From: Actinomycetota bacterium
GTDB lineage: Bacteria > Actinomycetota > Actinomycetes > Streptosporangiales > Streptosporangiaceae
NCBI GenBank assembly: GCA_027313705.1
Contig: DAHVDE010000072.1
Coordinates: 1-37,859, forward strand
DNA: 37,859 bases
Reading direction: 5' to 3'
Of this stretch, positions 15,002 to 23,160 are shown one piece after another (within the stretch, counting starts at the first letter, position 1; each line of letters starts with the position of its first letter). The position numbers were made by a program, and so were the translations under genes. A model generated the notes under the pieces. The model was given only the letters and a program-made list of their open reading frames with translations, was not told the origin of the DNA and did not search any database.

Positions 15002-16903
15002 ATGTTCGCCTCCATTGTCGGACTGGCCGGAGACCTGACCGGCCGGCGGTTCGGTCTTGACGCCAAGCCGCTCACATTCGGCCGCAGCGAAAGTAACGAT
15101 GTCGTCCTGGCTACCGGGCTGGCGTCCAGGGTGCACGCCGAATTGCGCCGGGTGGCCGAAGGCTACCTGCTGACCGACCGGGACAGCAGCAACGGGACCT
15201 GGGTGAACGGCGAGCGGATCACCGAACGGCGGCTCGCGCCCGGCGATGAGATCGCGATCGGCGATGACGTGTTCCGCTTCGAGCTGACTGACATGCGCGA
15301 AACCGCGGGGAACGTGGTACCGCAGCCAAGGCCGGCTCCCGATGTGCTGCGGGTCACTGTCACCGGAGGGGGACCGGCCGGACTCAGCTTCGCCTTGCTG
15401 CTCGAGTACCTGATGGGCCCATTGGCGGCCATAAAAATCTATGACGGCCGATGGATGCGCGATGGCGGCCGCGTCATATGGAAAGGCCCAGAACACGGCA
15501 ATATCCGCCGCCAGCAGGTCGTCACCATTCAGAGCAGGCAGTTCCTCAAGCTGCCGCCAGAAGTTCAGGAGCGCCTGTTCACGCCGGGCAATTTCACCGA
15601 GATGTGGCCGAAGGGACCAGACTCCATCCACGACTCTGGCCCGCGCAACGTGCGGATCGCCCACGTCGAGGATCAGTTGCTTGCCGTCGCCAACGACAAG
15701 CGCGACCACATCGAGCTCATCCCCGAGGTCTTCGACGCCGAGGCGGCCAGCGCCGACCTCGCCGGCCAGCATGTGCTCGCGATCTGCGAAGGCGGCCGCT
15801 CGCGCACGTTCGAGCACTTCGCCGGGAAGTTCGGTGCCGCCGACCCGTCGCTTTTCTCCCATGAAGGCAGCCAGCTCCAGGACATGGTGCTCGGCCTGCG
15901 GGTCAAGTCAGAACTGCCAGATCCGATGGCCGTGCTGCTGACGGTGACGCAGAACAGGTTCCTGCTCAACTCGCTGCGCGGCGAGGGCTTCCTCAACATG
16001 CGGCTGACCGCTGCCGAAGCCAAGGAAGTCGTGGGCATCGACCCGGTCAGGCAGGTCTTCACCGAATGCATCCAGGCCGGGCCCTGCCTGCTTGAGCGCA
16101 CCACCGGAAACGAGTTCTTCTGCGGGGCGCACCACGCGCTTTTCCTGCCTGCCCTGCTCAAGCAGTCGGCCTTCTGGGCGCGGGTCGAAGAAGGACTGCA
16201 GTTGTTCGGCGTCGCACCGCGGCACCTGACCGCGGTGACCGGGTTCAAGCTCGACATGGTGCAGCGCCCGCGCTTCACCGCGCAGCTTTACCCGCGGACC
16301 GCGACCACGCCTGGCACGTACGGGTTCCTGCTCGGCGACGCGGGGAACGCCATCCATTTCTGGCCGGGCCGCGGCCTGAACAGCGGCCTGGCCTCGGCGA
16401 TCTCCCTGGCCCGCTGCCTGGCCGCGCAACGGCGCGGCAGCAGCCTGCGCGACGCCGACTTCGTGCGGCATGAAGCGGTCATGGCGATGCTCCAGTACCG
16501 GCACAAGACCCGCGCCTGGCGCCAGATGGTCACCACGGAAGAAAATGGCGAGACGACGGCGATCAGGGACCTCATCGCCCGCGGCATCACCGAGGGCGAC
16601 GACGGCACCTTCGACCAGGCCGCCGACTTCGAAGCCCTGATGCGGCTGCTTTCCCTTACCCGCGGCCGCCTTGAGTCGCGGCTCGAAGGCCTGCCAGACG
16701 ACGCCACCTTGCGCGCGCACCTCAAGCGCCTGCCCGCCAGCCTGATCCACACGCTGCTGGTCAGCCAGCCATGGGACACCGGCAGCGTAGGTGGCGAGGA
16801 AGTGGACCTGGAACTGCTGCTTGAAGCACCGCGCCCGCACCGTCCCGCGACCGGCCAGGTCAGCCCTGGTCCGCCTGCCGCCCAGGCCACCTCGGCCCGC
16901 TAG
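15002..16903 (+). CDS. FHA domain fused to FAD-dependent monooxygenase
   Basis: The 633-residue protein starts with an FHA phosphothreonine-binding domain (about 1-98): F-G-R28-S29, S42-R-V-H45 and D-S-S-N64-G-T-W-V-N-G. After a Pro-rich linker comes an FAD-binding domain with G-G-G-P-A-G (122-127) and the second FAD motif G445-D446-A-G-N-A-I-H with W-P-G-R-G-L-N-S-G-L, as in class A flavoprotein hydroxylases. The C-terminus is helical with a Pro-rich tail. It probably oxidises a substrate with O2 and NAD(P)H, with docking or control through Ser/Thr kinase phosphorylation via FHA. Substrate unknown. ATG 15002 has a GGGAG upstream. The TauE-like gene starts 22 bp after it. Confidence 0.85.
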   Translation: MFASIVGLAGDLTGRRFGLDAKPLTFGRSESNDVVLATGLASRVHAELRRVAEGYLLTDRDSSNGTWVNGERITERRLAPGDEIAIGDDVFRFELTDMRETAGNVVPQPRPAPDVLRVTVTGGGPAGLSFALLLEYLMGPLAAIKIYDGRWMRDGGRVIWKGPEHGNIRRQQVVTIQSRQFLKLPPEVQERLFTPGNFTEMWPKGPDSIHDSGPRNVRIAHVEDQLLAVANDKRDHIELIPEVFDAEAASADLAGQHVLAICEGGRSRTFEHFAGKFGAADPSLFSHEGSQLQDMVLGLRVKSELPDPMAVLLTVTQNRFLLNSLRGEGFLNMRLTAAEAKEVVGIDPVRQVFTECIQAGPCLLERTTGNEFFCGAHHALFLPALLKQSAFWARVEEGLQLFGVAPRHLTAVTGFKLDMVQRPRFTAQLYPRTATTPGTYGFLLGDAGNAIHFWPGRGLNSGLASAISLARCLAAQRRGSSLRDADFVRHEAVMAMLQYRHKTRAWRQMVTTEENGETTAIRDLIARGITEGDDGTFDQAADFEALMRLLSLTRGRLESRLEGLPDDATLRAHLKRLPASLIHTLLVSQPWDTGSVGGEEVDLELLLEAPRPHRPATGQVSPGPPAAQATSAR

Positions 16904-16925
16904 CTCGTGGTCAGATGGCTCCCAG

Positions 16926-17678
16926 ATGACCGCAGCCTGGGATTCCTTGCTGATCGTCGCCGCTGGCACGCTTGCCGGGATCGTCGGGACTGCGGGCGGC
17001 ATCACTTCGCTGGTGTCGTATCCGGCTCTGCTCGTCGCCGGGGTGCCTGCGCTCGCGGCTAACGTGGCGAACATTGTCGCGCTCGTGGCTTGCTGGCCAG
17101 GGTCCGCGCTGGCTTCGCGGCCCGAGTTGCACGGGCGGGCGGCCTGGCTCGGGCGCTGGATGCTGGTTGCCGCCTCGGGCGGCGCGGCCGGGGCGGCGCT
17201 CTTGCTTCTCACTCCGGCGGCGGCGTTCGCCGATGTGGTGCCTTTCCTGGTGCTCACTGGTTCGCTCGTCTTGATCATGCAGCCAAGGCTTTCTGCCCGC
17301 CGCGAGGGCTCGGCCAGGAACAACAGCCTGATCCTGGTGGCCGGGCTGGTCGCGGTGTCCGCTTACGGCGGCTACTTCGGTGCCGGGTCTGGGGTCATGA
17401 CCCTGGCGCTGCTGCTGATCACCGTCGACCAGCATGTGGCGCGGGCCAACGCGCTCAAGAACATCCTGGTCGGGGCGGCGAGCCTGGTAGCGGCGGCGGC
17501 CCTGGTCTTCCTGGTCCCCGTCGACTGGGCGGCGACCGTCCCGCTGGCTGCGGGCTTGCTGGCTGGCAGCTTGATCGGGCCGCGACTGGCGCGGCGGGTG
17601 CCTGCCGGTCTTATCCGCTGGTTCGCGGCGCTGCTCGGGGCCGGCCTGGCCGTCAAGCTCTGGGTCGATCCCGGATAA
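16926..17678 (+). CDS. TauE/SafE-family sulfite/anion exporter
   Basis: This 250-residue membrane protein has about eight helices and two related halves. The first opens with the T-L-A-G-I-V-G-T-A-G-G-I glycine-rich motif and the second with Y-G-G-Y-F-G-A-G-S-G-V, both hallmarks of TauE/SafE transporters. Members export sulfite, sulfoacetate or other small anions. ATG 16926 gives a normal family length; a GTG at 16908 is possible. It follows the FHA-monooxygenase closely on the same strand, so it may export a product of that enzyme, but this is only positional inference. Confidence 0.88.
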   Translation: MTAAWDSLLIVAAGTLAGIVGTAGGITSLVSYPALLVAGVPALAANVANIVALVACWPGSALASRPELHGRAAWLGRWMLVAASGGAAGAALLLLTPAAAFADVVPFLVLTGSLVLIMQPRLSARREGSARNNSLILVAGLVAVSAYGGYFGAGSGVMTLALLLITVDQHVARANALKNILVGAASLVAAAALVFLVPVDWAATVPLAAGLLAGSLIGPRLARRVPAGLIRWFAALLGAGLAVKLWVDPG

Positions 17679-17702
17679 ATTCTATCTACCGTGTCATTCC
17701 GC

Positions 17703-17708
17703 TAGATT
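17703..17708 (+). promoter_or_regulatory. -10 hexamer for a possibly leaderless S9 peptidase mRNA
   Basis: TAGATT (TA-n3-T) ends six bases before ATG 17715 and there is no Shine-Dalgarno sequence. In actinobacteria this spacing is typical of leaderless transcripts that start at the A of the ATG. Confidence 0.4.
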
Positions 17709-17714
17709 GCTGGC

Positions 17715-19670
17715 ATGAAGCCCGCAGACATTTCGCTGATGCACGTGCTCGGCCAGCCCGCTGTCAGCCCGGATGGCCGGGTCGCCGTGGTCGCCGTTAC
17801 CCGGCCCGATCTTGACGCCGATGAATACCGCGGTCACCTGTGGATCGTGGCTGCGGACGGGTCGGCGCCGCCGAGGCCGTTCACCAGCGGATGGCGGGAC
17901 AGCGCACCCGCCTTTTCCCCTGACGGCGCGTGGCTGGCCTTCCTGCGGGCGGCGGGCGGCGACGGACCTGGCGCTAAGCCGCAGCTTTGCGTGATGCCGA
18001 CCGGCGGCGGCGAGCCTGTCAAAGTGACCGAGCAGCCGCTCGGCGCCGGCGCCCCGGTGTGGAGCCCTGACTCCCGCCTGATCGCCTACGTCACCAGGGT
18101 TCCTGACGAAGGTCGCTACACCGCGGGCAAGCCGGAGGCCGAGGCGCCGAGGCGGATCACGACCTTGCAGTACCGGCGGGACAACCTGGGCTTCTTCGCC
18201 GACCGGCGCTCCCATGTCTTCGTCGTCGACCCGTTCGGTGCTCCCGCCGCCGAACCCGTCCAGGTCACCAGCGGCGACTTCGACGACGACTGGGTTGCCT
18301 GGAGCCCGGACGGGCAGGCCCTGGCCTTCGTGTCGGCACGCCACGAGATCCGTGACAGCGATCTGGTCAGCGATATCTGGCTGTGCTCGCCTGATGGTTC
18401 GGGACTGCGGCCGGTGACCCGCGGCGGGTCAGGCGAAGGACCCGCGCTTTCTATCGGAGAGGCCCGGTTCACGCCAGATGGCGCGGCGCTGTGCTTTACC
18501 GCTGCCGAACTCGGCGCAAGCGGCCATGACATCGGCCGTAACCAGGGGGTGTGGTCGGTACCCGCTGACGGTTCCGCGCCGCCCGCCCGACTCACCGACG
18601 CAGAGACGATTCACCTCTCGCGTGAAGGCACGATCCAGACCACGCCCGATGGCGTGCTGGCGTGCGCGGAGCGCCGGGGTGCGGTCGAACTGCTGCTTGT
18701 GCCCTACGACGGTAGCGAGCCATCGTGCTTGCTGGCCGGTTCCCGTCAGGTCGAAGGGGTCGCCTGGGCACGCGATGCCCTGGTCGCGGCCGTCGCCGAT
18801 CCCGGCTCGAGAGGCGAACTGATAGCGCTCACCGGAGGCAGCGAGCGCAAGCTCACCGCCTTCGCCGCGGTGCCTGCACCGCTCGCCATGGAGGAGGTCA
18901 CCACGACCGCGCCCGACGGCTACCCGGTGCACGGCTGGATCGTGCGCCCGCAAGGACCAGGTCCGCATCCGGTACTGCTGATGATCCACGGCGGGCCTTT
19001 CACGCAGTACGGCTGGCGGTTGCATGACGAGGCGCAGGTCTATGCGGCCGCTGGTTACGCGGTTGTCATGGGCAACCCGCGCGGCTCTTCTGGCTACGGG
19101 CAGTGGCACGGATCGGTCATCACCGGCGATGCGGCCACGCTGGCAGCGGCGGATCTGCTTGCCTTGCTGGATGCCAGCCTGGCTGCCGGCGGTCTTGACG
19201 GTTCCCGGATGGGGGTGCTCGGCGGGTCGTACGGCGGCTACATGACGACCTGGCTTGCCGCCCGTTGCGGTGACCGGTTCAAGGCCGCGATCAGCGAGCG
19301 GGCTGTCAACGCCATCGACAGCTTCAGCGGCTCGAGCGACATCGGCTGGTTCTTTGCCGCAGGTTTGTGGGGTGCGGATACGGCGGGCTGGACCGCGCAG
19401 GACCCGCTCAGTCATGCCGGTCAGATCAGGATGCCGATGCTGATCATTCATTCGGAGCAAGACTGGCGCTGCCCGCTCGAACAGGCACAGCGGCTGTTCG
19501 TCGCGCTCAAGCTGCGCGGGGTGCCTGTCGAGATGCTGCTGTTCCCTGGCGAAGGGCACGAGTTGACCCGCAGCGGCCGGCCAAGCCACCGGGTCGCGCG
19601 GTTCGAGGCTGTCGTGGACTGGTGGGACCGCCATCTGCGGCCCGCCGCCGGCTCGCCGCCAGCGAGCTGA
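17715..19670 (+). CDS. S9 family prolyl oligopeptidase-type peptidase
   Basis: The 651-residue protein has an N-terminal beta-propeller built from WD40/TolB-like repeats (S-P-D-G motifs around residues 15-370) and a C-terminal alpha/beta-hydrolase domain. The catalytic triad is complete: Ser505 in G-G-S-Y-G-G-Y, Asp583 in H-S-E-Q-D-W-R, and His615 in E-G-H-E-L. Acylaminoacyl-peptidase/DPP-like enzymes of this kind release N-terminal residues or dipeptides from short peptides. There is no signal peptide, so it acts in the cytoplasm. It follows the TauE-like gene by 36 bp but seems to have its own -10 sequence. Confidence 0.93.
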   Translation: MKPADISLMHVLGQPAVSPDGRVAVVAVTRPDLDADEYRGHLWIVAADGSAPPRPFTSGWRDSAPAFSPDGAWLAFLRAAGGDGPGAKPQLCVMPTGGGEPVKVTEQPLGAGAPVWSPDSRLIAYVTRVPDEGRYTAGKPEAEAPRRITTLQYRRDNLGFFADRRSHVFVVDPFGAPAAEPVQVTSGDFDDDWVAWSPDGQALAFVSARHEIRDSDLVSDIWLCSPDGSGLRPVTRGGSGEGPALSIGEARFTPDGAALCFTAAELGASGHDIGRNQGVWSVPADGSAPPARLTDAETIHLSREGTIQTTPDGVLACAERRGAVELLLVPYDGSEPSCLLAGSRQVEGVAWARDALVAAVADPGSRGELIALTGGSERKLTAFAAVPAPLAMEEVTTTAPDGYPVHGWIVRPQGPGPHPVLLMIHGGPFTQYGWRLHDEAQVYAAAGYAVVMGNPRGSSGYGQWHGSVITGDAATLAAADLLALLDASLAAGGLDGSRMGVLGGSYGGYMTTWLAARCGDRFKAAISERAVNAIDSFSGSSDIGWFFAAGLWGADTAGWTAQDPLSHAGQIRMPMLIIHSEQDWRCPLEQAQRLFVALKLRGVPVEMLLFPGEGHELTRSGRPSHRVARFEAVVDWWDRHLRPAAGSPPAS

Positions 19671-19704
19671 CCTGCCCGCCGGGTGATTGTCGGACCTTGG
19701 TGTC

Positions 19705-19981
19705 ATGACGGGACGTCGTTTCGAGTTGTACGGGAGGATTGCGACCTTCGATGGCATGGAGGTCGAGGGACATTTTCCAGGCGGGGCAATAGTGTCGTAT
19801 CCGGATCTGGTGAGCCCATTGCCGTGGTTGAGCCCGACCGACTGTACCTGCCGGTTGCGGGTACCCAACTGGTAGTCGGCGGGCTGCCCGAGGGTCCGGC
19901 AGCAAGCCGATGTCCGGTTTGCCCGCCAGCGACCTGACCGAAGTCATCGCGCGGCTGCGCCTGGCGCCGCTCTCTAGGTGA
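19705..19981 (+). pseudogene. Frameshifted remnant of a small unknown protein
   Basis: Coding-like sequence starts at ATG 19705 (MTGRRFELYGRIATFDGMEV) but is broken. The next plausible part (V-E-P-D-R-L-Y-L-P-V-A-G-T) is in a second frame, and the end (L-P-A-S-D-L-T-E-V-I-A-R-L-R-L-A) in a third, so at least two frameshifts are needed. The C-terminal part is repeated at 21561-21629, where it reads L-P-A-S-D-L-T-G-A-I-A-R-L-R-L-A in one frame. The family is unknown. It converges on the MOSC gene. Confidence 0.5.
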
Positions 19982-20038
19982 CGCTAGCAAGGCCGAGCGG
20001 AGTCACCCGGGCGGACCTTGCCGGCGTGCACGACGCGG
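19909..20038 (+). repeat. Segment duplicated at 21561-21686 (copy A)
   Basis: About 130 bp matches 21561-21686 closely with a few indels. It covers the end of the broken small gene and the last codons of the MOSC gene, so the duplication included a gene junction. Confidence 0.75.
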
Positions 20039-20532
20039 GCGTTCAACCCGCGCAGCCGCAACTGGCGGCCGGTGCCTGAGTTGACGAACTTCATGGCCTC
20101 AGGCCCGAAGCGCTCGACGAACTTCGAGCAGCCGAGGTGCGGTACCTCGCTGACCCGCAGGACGGCCTCTCCTGCCGCGAGCAGGCTGCCTGCGGGCAGG
20201 TTCTCCACGCTCAGATCGAGGTCAACGTACAGTTGGTCCCCGGCGAGCGGCATGCGCTCGGTGCCGGCTGCCACGAGTTCGGCGACCCGGGCGTTCATGA
20301 CCGTGATCTGCCGGTCAGGTTCGGCCGATCCGTCAGGGGTGTGCTTGCTGCCCCGTGCCAGCCAGCTGTCGCCTGCCAGCCCGTTTGCCTGGTCAAGCAG
20401 CACTTCGGCAGGCAGTTCGCGCAGGTCTTCCGCCGGGCGGCGGACGACGAGCACGACCAGGCCGTCGTCCTTCGGCGAGTCCCTGATCTTGTCCAGGCCA
20501 GCTTCCAGTTGGTCCCGCGTGAGAAACTCCAT
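19984..20532 (-). CDS. MOSC domain protein
   Basis: The 182-residue protein carries a MOSC domain (molybdenum cofactor sulfurase C-terminal type): V-V-R-R-P near the start, then the G-D-S-W-L-A-R-G-S loop, N-L-P-A-G, and the conserved Cys in V-P-H-L-G-C-S-K-F with R-L-R-G-L-N-A-R-V-V at the end. MOSC proteins handle sulfur bound to cysteine or to molybdenum cofactor, and some act on N-hydroxylated compounds. ATG 20532 has no Shine-Dalgarno sequence. Its last 18 codons lie in the duplicated segment and have a degenerate second copy near 21680-21630. Confidence 0.88.
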   Translation of the reverse strand: MEFLTRDQLEAGLDKIRDSPKDDGLVVLVVRRPAEDLRELPAEVLLDQANGLAGDSWLARGSKHTPDGSAEPDRQITVMNARVAELVAAGTERMPLAGDQLYVDLDLSVENLPAGSLLAAGEAVLRVSEVPHLGCSKFVERFGPEAMKFVNSGTGRQLRLRGLNARVVHAGKVRPGDSARPC

Positions 20533-20548
20533 GCGCTAATTGTCGCAC

Positions 20549-21019
20549 TCAGAGCGAGGTTGCGACTTCGCGGCGCAGTGCCCTGGCGGCCGGCAGGGCG
20601 GCGAAATAGGACCCGACCGCGGCGATGCCGCCGATGCCGAGGTCGACCGAGATCCGGCCCTGCTGCGCCCAGTAGACGTCCTTGAGGTCGAGCAGCAGCG
20701 CGAACTCGTCGACGATGAGGGCCAGGCCAGTGCCGTAGCTGACCGCTATGGCTGGATGCTTGCGCTGCTTCTCGCTGCCGCGCACGGCCACGGCGCCCAC
20801 GCCGGCCAGCAGCCCGATGCCCCACAGGTAGTGGTGCAGGTGCTCACCGCGAAGGCTCAGGTTCCTGAACGGGCCGGCGCCCGCCTTGATGCTGTAGGTG
20901 ATGCCGCGCACCGCGCCGAACGTGACGGTGAAGGCCAGCCAGCTTGCCAGCGTCGATCGCTGGCACTGGTCCAGGTCTTCGCGCAGTACCTTGCTCAGCC
21001 TGGGCAGGAAGGCGCTCAT
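20549..21019 (-). CDS. Conserved membrane protein of unknown function
   Basis: The 156-residue protein has about four hydrophobic helices and conserved-looking polar motifs within them: R-G-E-H-L-H-H-Y-L-W-G and Y-G-T-G-L-A-L-I-V-D-E-F-A-L-L-L-D-L-K-D-V-Y-W. His and acidic residues inside membrane segments suggest metal or lipid chemistry, but I know no function. ATG 21019 is preceded by AGGGTGG; the frame is open to 21184, but the extra part is not membrane-like. It ends 16 bp before the MOSC gene on the same strand, so the two are probably cotranscribed. Confidence 0.75.
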   Translation of the reverse strand: MSAFLPRLSKVLREDLDQCQRSTLASWLAFTVTFGAVRGITYSIKAGAGPFRNLSLRGEHLHHYLWGIGLLAGVGAVAVRGSEKQRKHPAIAVSYGTGLALIVDEFALLLDLKDVYWAQQGRISVDLGIGGIAAVGSYFAALPAARALRREVATSL

Positions 21020-21364
21020 GGGCACCACCCTAATCGCAGCGGCCAATGAGACGGGCAGCGGCGATCTCCTGCAGCCACGGGCAATTCTGGCATTTACCAT
21101 TCTGGCACTCCCCGATGTCCAGTAATTTTGGCCGCCAACTTTAATCGTTGCCGTTGACCGCGTGCAGCCAATAGCGCCGACCAAGCTTCGCCGTGCGCGC
21201 GTGCCGCGCGGGCGGTCCGGCTCGGCGATTTCCAGGAGTTAGATCATTACGACACTGGCCGCGCGGCGGGCATGAATGCCGCCCAGGCCACCGCCGGGAA
21301 CGATGTTCCTCTACGGCAAACATTCAGGTCCACGGAACGGCTGGGTCGAGCCGGGGTGATGTGA

Positions 21365-21484
21365 GGGTACGGGCCGCGGCTGTCGGCGATCGGCGCGTAC
21401 CTGTGGCACGGCCAGTTCCTGTCTCGGCACCGGACCTGCGAGGCGATGGGCGAGCTGTTCGGCGTCCCGGTCTGGCCGCAATGA
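21365..21484 (+). pseudogene. IS66-family transposase fragment
   Basis: About 39 codons read Y-G-P-R-L-S-A-I-G-A-Y-L-W-H-G-Q-F-L-S then R-T-C-E-A-M-G-E-L-F-G-V-P-V, which matches the conserved central part of IS66 transposases of actinobacteria. A stop precedes it at 21362 and another ends it at 21482. No inverted repeats or other parts of the transposase were found. It is a scrap, not an active element. Confidence 0.72.
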
Positions 21485-21560
21485 CGGTGCGCAGGATCGG
21501 TGGCGATACGGCCTGGTGGCGTGCCGGTATCCGGTCAATGGCGAGATCGTCTTCCTGGCC

Positions 21561-21686
21561 GATGTCCGGTTGCCGGCCAGCGACCTGACCGGGGCCATCG
21601 CGCGGCTGCGCCTGGCGATCTCAAGGTGAGGCTAGCGTGGCCGGGCGGAGTCACCCGGGTGGAGCTTGCCGGCGTGCACGACGCGG
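21561..21686 (+). repeat. Segment duplicated from 19909-20038 (copy B)
   Basis: Copy B encodes, on the plus strand, the end of a small protein (L-P-A-S-D-L-T-G-A-I-A-R-L-R-L-A-I-S-R, stop at 21629) and, on the minus strand, a truncated MOSC tail reading R-V-V-H-A-G-K-L-H-P-G-D-S-A-R-P-R. The rest of that MOSC gene is missing; the S53 peptidase gene lies there instead. Confidence 0.75.
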
Positions 21687-21753
21687 CCGTCAGCCTTCTG
21701 GGAGTAGGCAGGGCAGGCCAGCGGAGGTGCCGATGGCCTGCCCTGCGCACCGA

Positions 21754-22983
21754 TCAAGGGTAGTTGACCGGGCTGCCCAGGCCGGTCACGAGGTCATATC
21801 CGGTGCCTGCGGTGCAGTCAGTGCCGCAGGTCCCGTTCGTGCCGCTCGTGATGTCCCGCAGGTTGGTGGAATAGCCGCCGGAGTAGATGCTCGACAGGCC
21901 CTGCAGCGCCGTGCTGCCTGCTGCCGCGGCGGCAGCCAGGATCCCGGCCCAGTTCGGTGCACCGACGCTAGTGCCGCCGATGGTGAACCAGCCGGACTGG
22001 CCAGAGTCGGCTGTGCTGTCGAACACCGAGACGCCGGTGTTCGGGTTCGCATCGAAGGACACGTCAGGTACCCCGCGACTGCCGCCGGTCAGGGCCGAGA
22101 TGGACGAAGCACCGGACACAGGACCGGTGTAGCTGCTCTGGTAGGCGGGCAGCGACTCGATCGCCGATATTCCGCCACCTGAGCCTGACCATGCCGTCTC
22201 GCTGGTGAAACTGCACGATGTGCCGCTGCAGCCATTAAGCGTGGTGCCACCGACCGCGATGACGTCCGGTGAGGTGGACGGGTAGATCACGCCGTGCCCG
22301 CTGTCGCCCGACGAGGCGGTGTAGAAAGTGCCCGCGTGGGTAAAGTCGGCGTCCAATGATGTGTCGCTACTTGACTCGCTGCCTCCCCAGCTCATCGATA
22401 CTACGTTGGCGCCGAGATTGTTGGCCGCGACGACCGCTCCGAACAGATTGCTGTTGCTGTTGCTGGCCGCCTCGACCAGAACGATCTTGGCTGCGGGAGC
22501 CTCAGCATGTGCCCACTCGATGTCGAGTGATTCCTCTACTACCCAGCCGGCGTTTACCCTGGGCTTCTTGCCTTGGGCGAAAACCTGCTCGAAACATGGG
22601 CCCGACTGGCTGAGCGAGGTGCAGGTTGATAGCTGGGCGTAACCGTATTGCGCGTTGAAAGTGTTCAGGTCCGAGAGCGCATTAGGGTCGCTGTAGGCAT
22701 CGACGATAGCGATGATCTGCCCTGCGCCCGCACCAGAATTCGGAGAAAGACCGGACAGGTTATAGACGGACTGAATCGCGCTCGGCGGCAGTCCTGTAGG
22801 TGTCGTGCTGGTCAGTTGCGGCTTGCCGTCAGCCAGGCGGCCGACGTGCTTTACTACATACGTTGTGCTGGCGAACCCAGTACGGTTGCCTGCCTGAGCA
22901 GCCGAGGCGCTGCCGATTCCGGTAATAGCGACCGCAAAAATCACGGCCGTCCCGGCCGTGATTGAACCGAGGCGCGTAGCCAA
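21754..22983 (-). CDS. Secreted S53-family (sedolisin) peptidase
   Basis: The 409-residue protein has a signal peptide (about 1-29, ending A-S-A-A) and a sedolisin domain. Catalytic residues are visible: E150-x3-D154 (E-E-S-L-D-I-E-W), oxyanion D227 (S-S-G-D-S-G) and Ser339 in G-G-T-S-V-G-A-P. The C-terminal calcium loop is D-I-T-S-G-T-N-G ... G-Y-D-L-V-T-G-L-G-S-P. Sedolisins are acid endopeptidases. The usual N-terminal propeptide of about 180 residues is reduced to roughly 40. The start is TTG 22983, with GAAAGG ten bases upstream; no in-frame ATG exists. A terminator-like hairpin lies inside codons 7-16. Confidence 0.88.
   Translation of the reverse strand: MATRLGSITAGTAVIFAVAITGIGSASAAQAGNRTGFASTTYVVKHVGRLADGKPQLTSTTPTGLPPSAIQSVYNLSGLSPNSGAGAGQIIAIVDAYSDPNALSDLNTFNAQYGYAQLSTCTSLSQSGPCFEQVFAQGKKPRVNAGWVVEESLDIEWAHAEAPAAKIVLVEAASNSNSNLFGAVVAANNLGANVVSMSWGGSESSSDTSLDADFTHAGTFYTASSGDSGHGVIYPSTSPDVIAVGGTTLNGCSGTSCSFTSETAWSGSGGGISAIESLPAYQSSYTGPVSGASSISALTGGSRGVPDVSFDANPNTGVSVFDSTADSGQSGWFTIGGTSVGAPNWAGILAAAAAAGSTALQGLSSIYSGGYSTNLRDITSGTNGTCGTDCTAGTGYDLVTGLGSPVNYP
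22936..22963 (-). terminator. Terminator-like hairpin inside the S53 signal-peptide region
   Basis: On the minus strand an 11-bp perfect stem (AATCACGGCCG with CGGCCGTGATT) closes a 3-nt loop and runs directly into a stretch of five T. It has the form of a rho-independent terminator but lies within the first 16 codons of the peptidase gene, where it could act as an attenuator. Confidence 0.4.
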
Positions 22984-23032
22984 AATTCATCTAGCCTTTC
23001 TTCTGTCAGGGTATTTTGAACTCTGTACAGTA

Positions 23033-23060
23033 TGATTATTCGGCTAAGGGCGACTGTCAA
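23033..23060 (-). promoter_or_regulatory. Candidate promoter of the S53 peptidase gene
   Basis: TTGACA (23060-23055) and TAATCA (23038-23033) are separated by 16 bp on the minus strand, about 50 bp before the start codon. The -35 is perfect and the -10 is weak. Confidence 0.4.
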
Positions 23061-23160
23061 GATGGCTTCGGTCGCGGTAAGCGGCCGGATCTCAGGTTCG
23101 TAGCCACCGCTTCTTCCGTACTGGCCCACGCCCCGTGGTCCTGCTCAGCTACTGCCTGAC

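Larger units (their letters stand above)
21020..21753. other. Decayed region with transposase and repeat remnants
   Basis: This 734-bp stretch contains no intact gene. It holds a transposase scrap (21365-21484), the C-terminal fragment of a small protein (about 21499-21629) and a minus-strand MOSC tail (21686-21630). The first 340 bp show nothing I can assign. Confidence 0.6.

Noticed and set aside
15908-17323. 471-codon minus-strand frame opposite the monooxygenase and TauE genes
   Set aside because: It spans two real plus-strand genes and has low-complexity antisense composition.
18429-19868. 479-codon minus-strand frame opposite the S9 peptidase
   Set aside because: Antisense shadow; the triad and propeller are on the plus strand.
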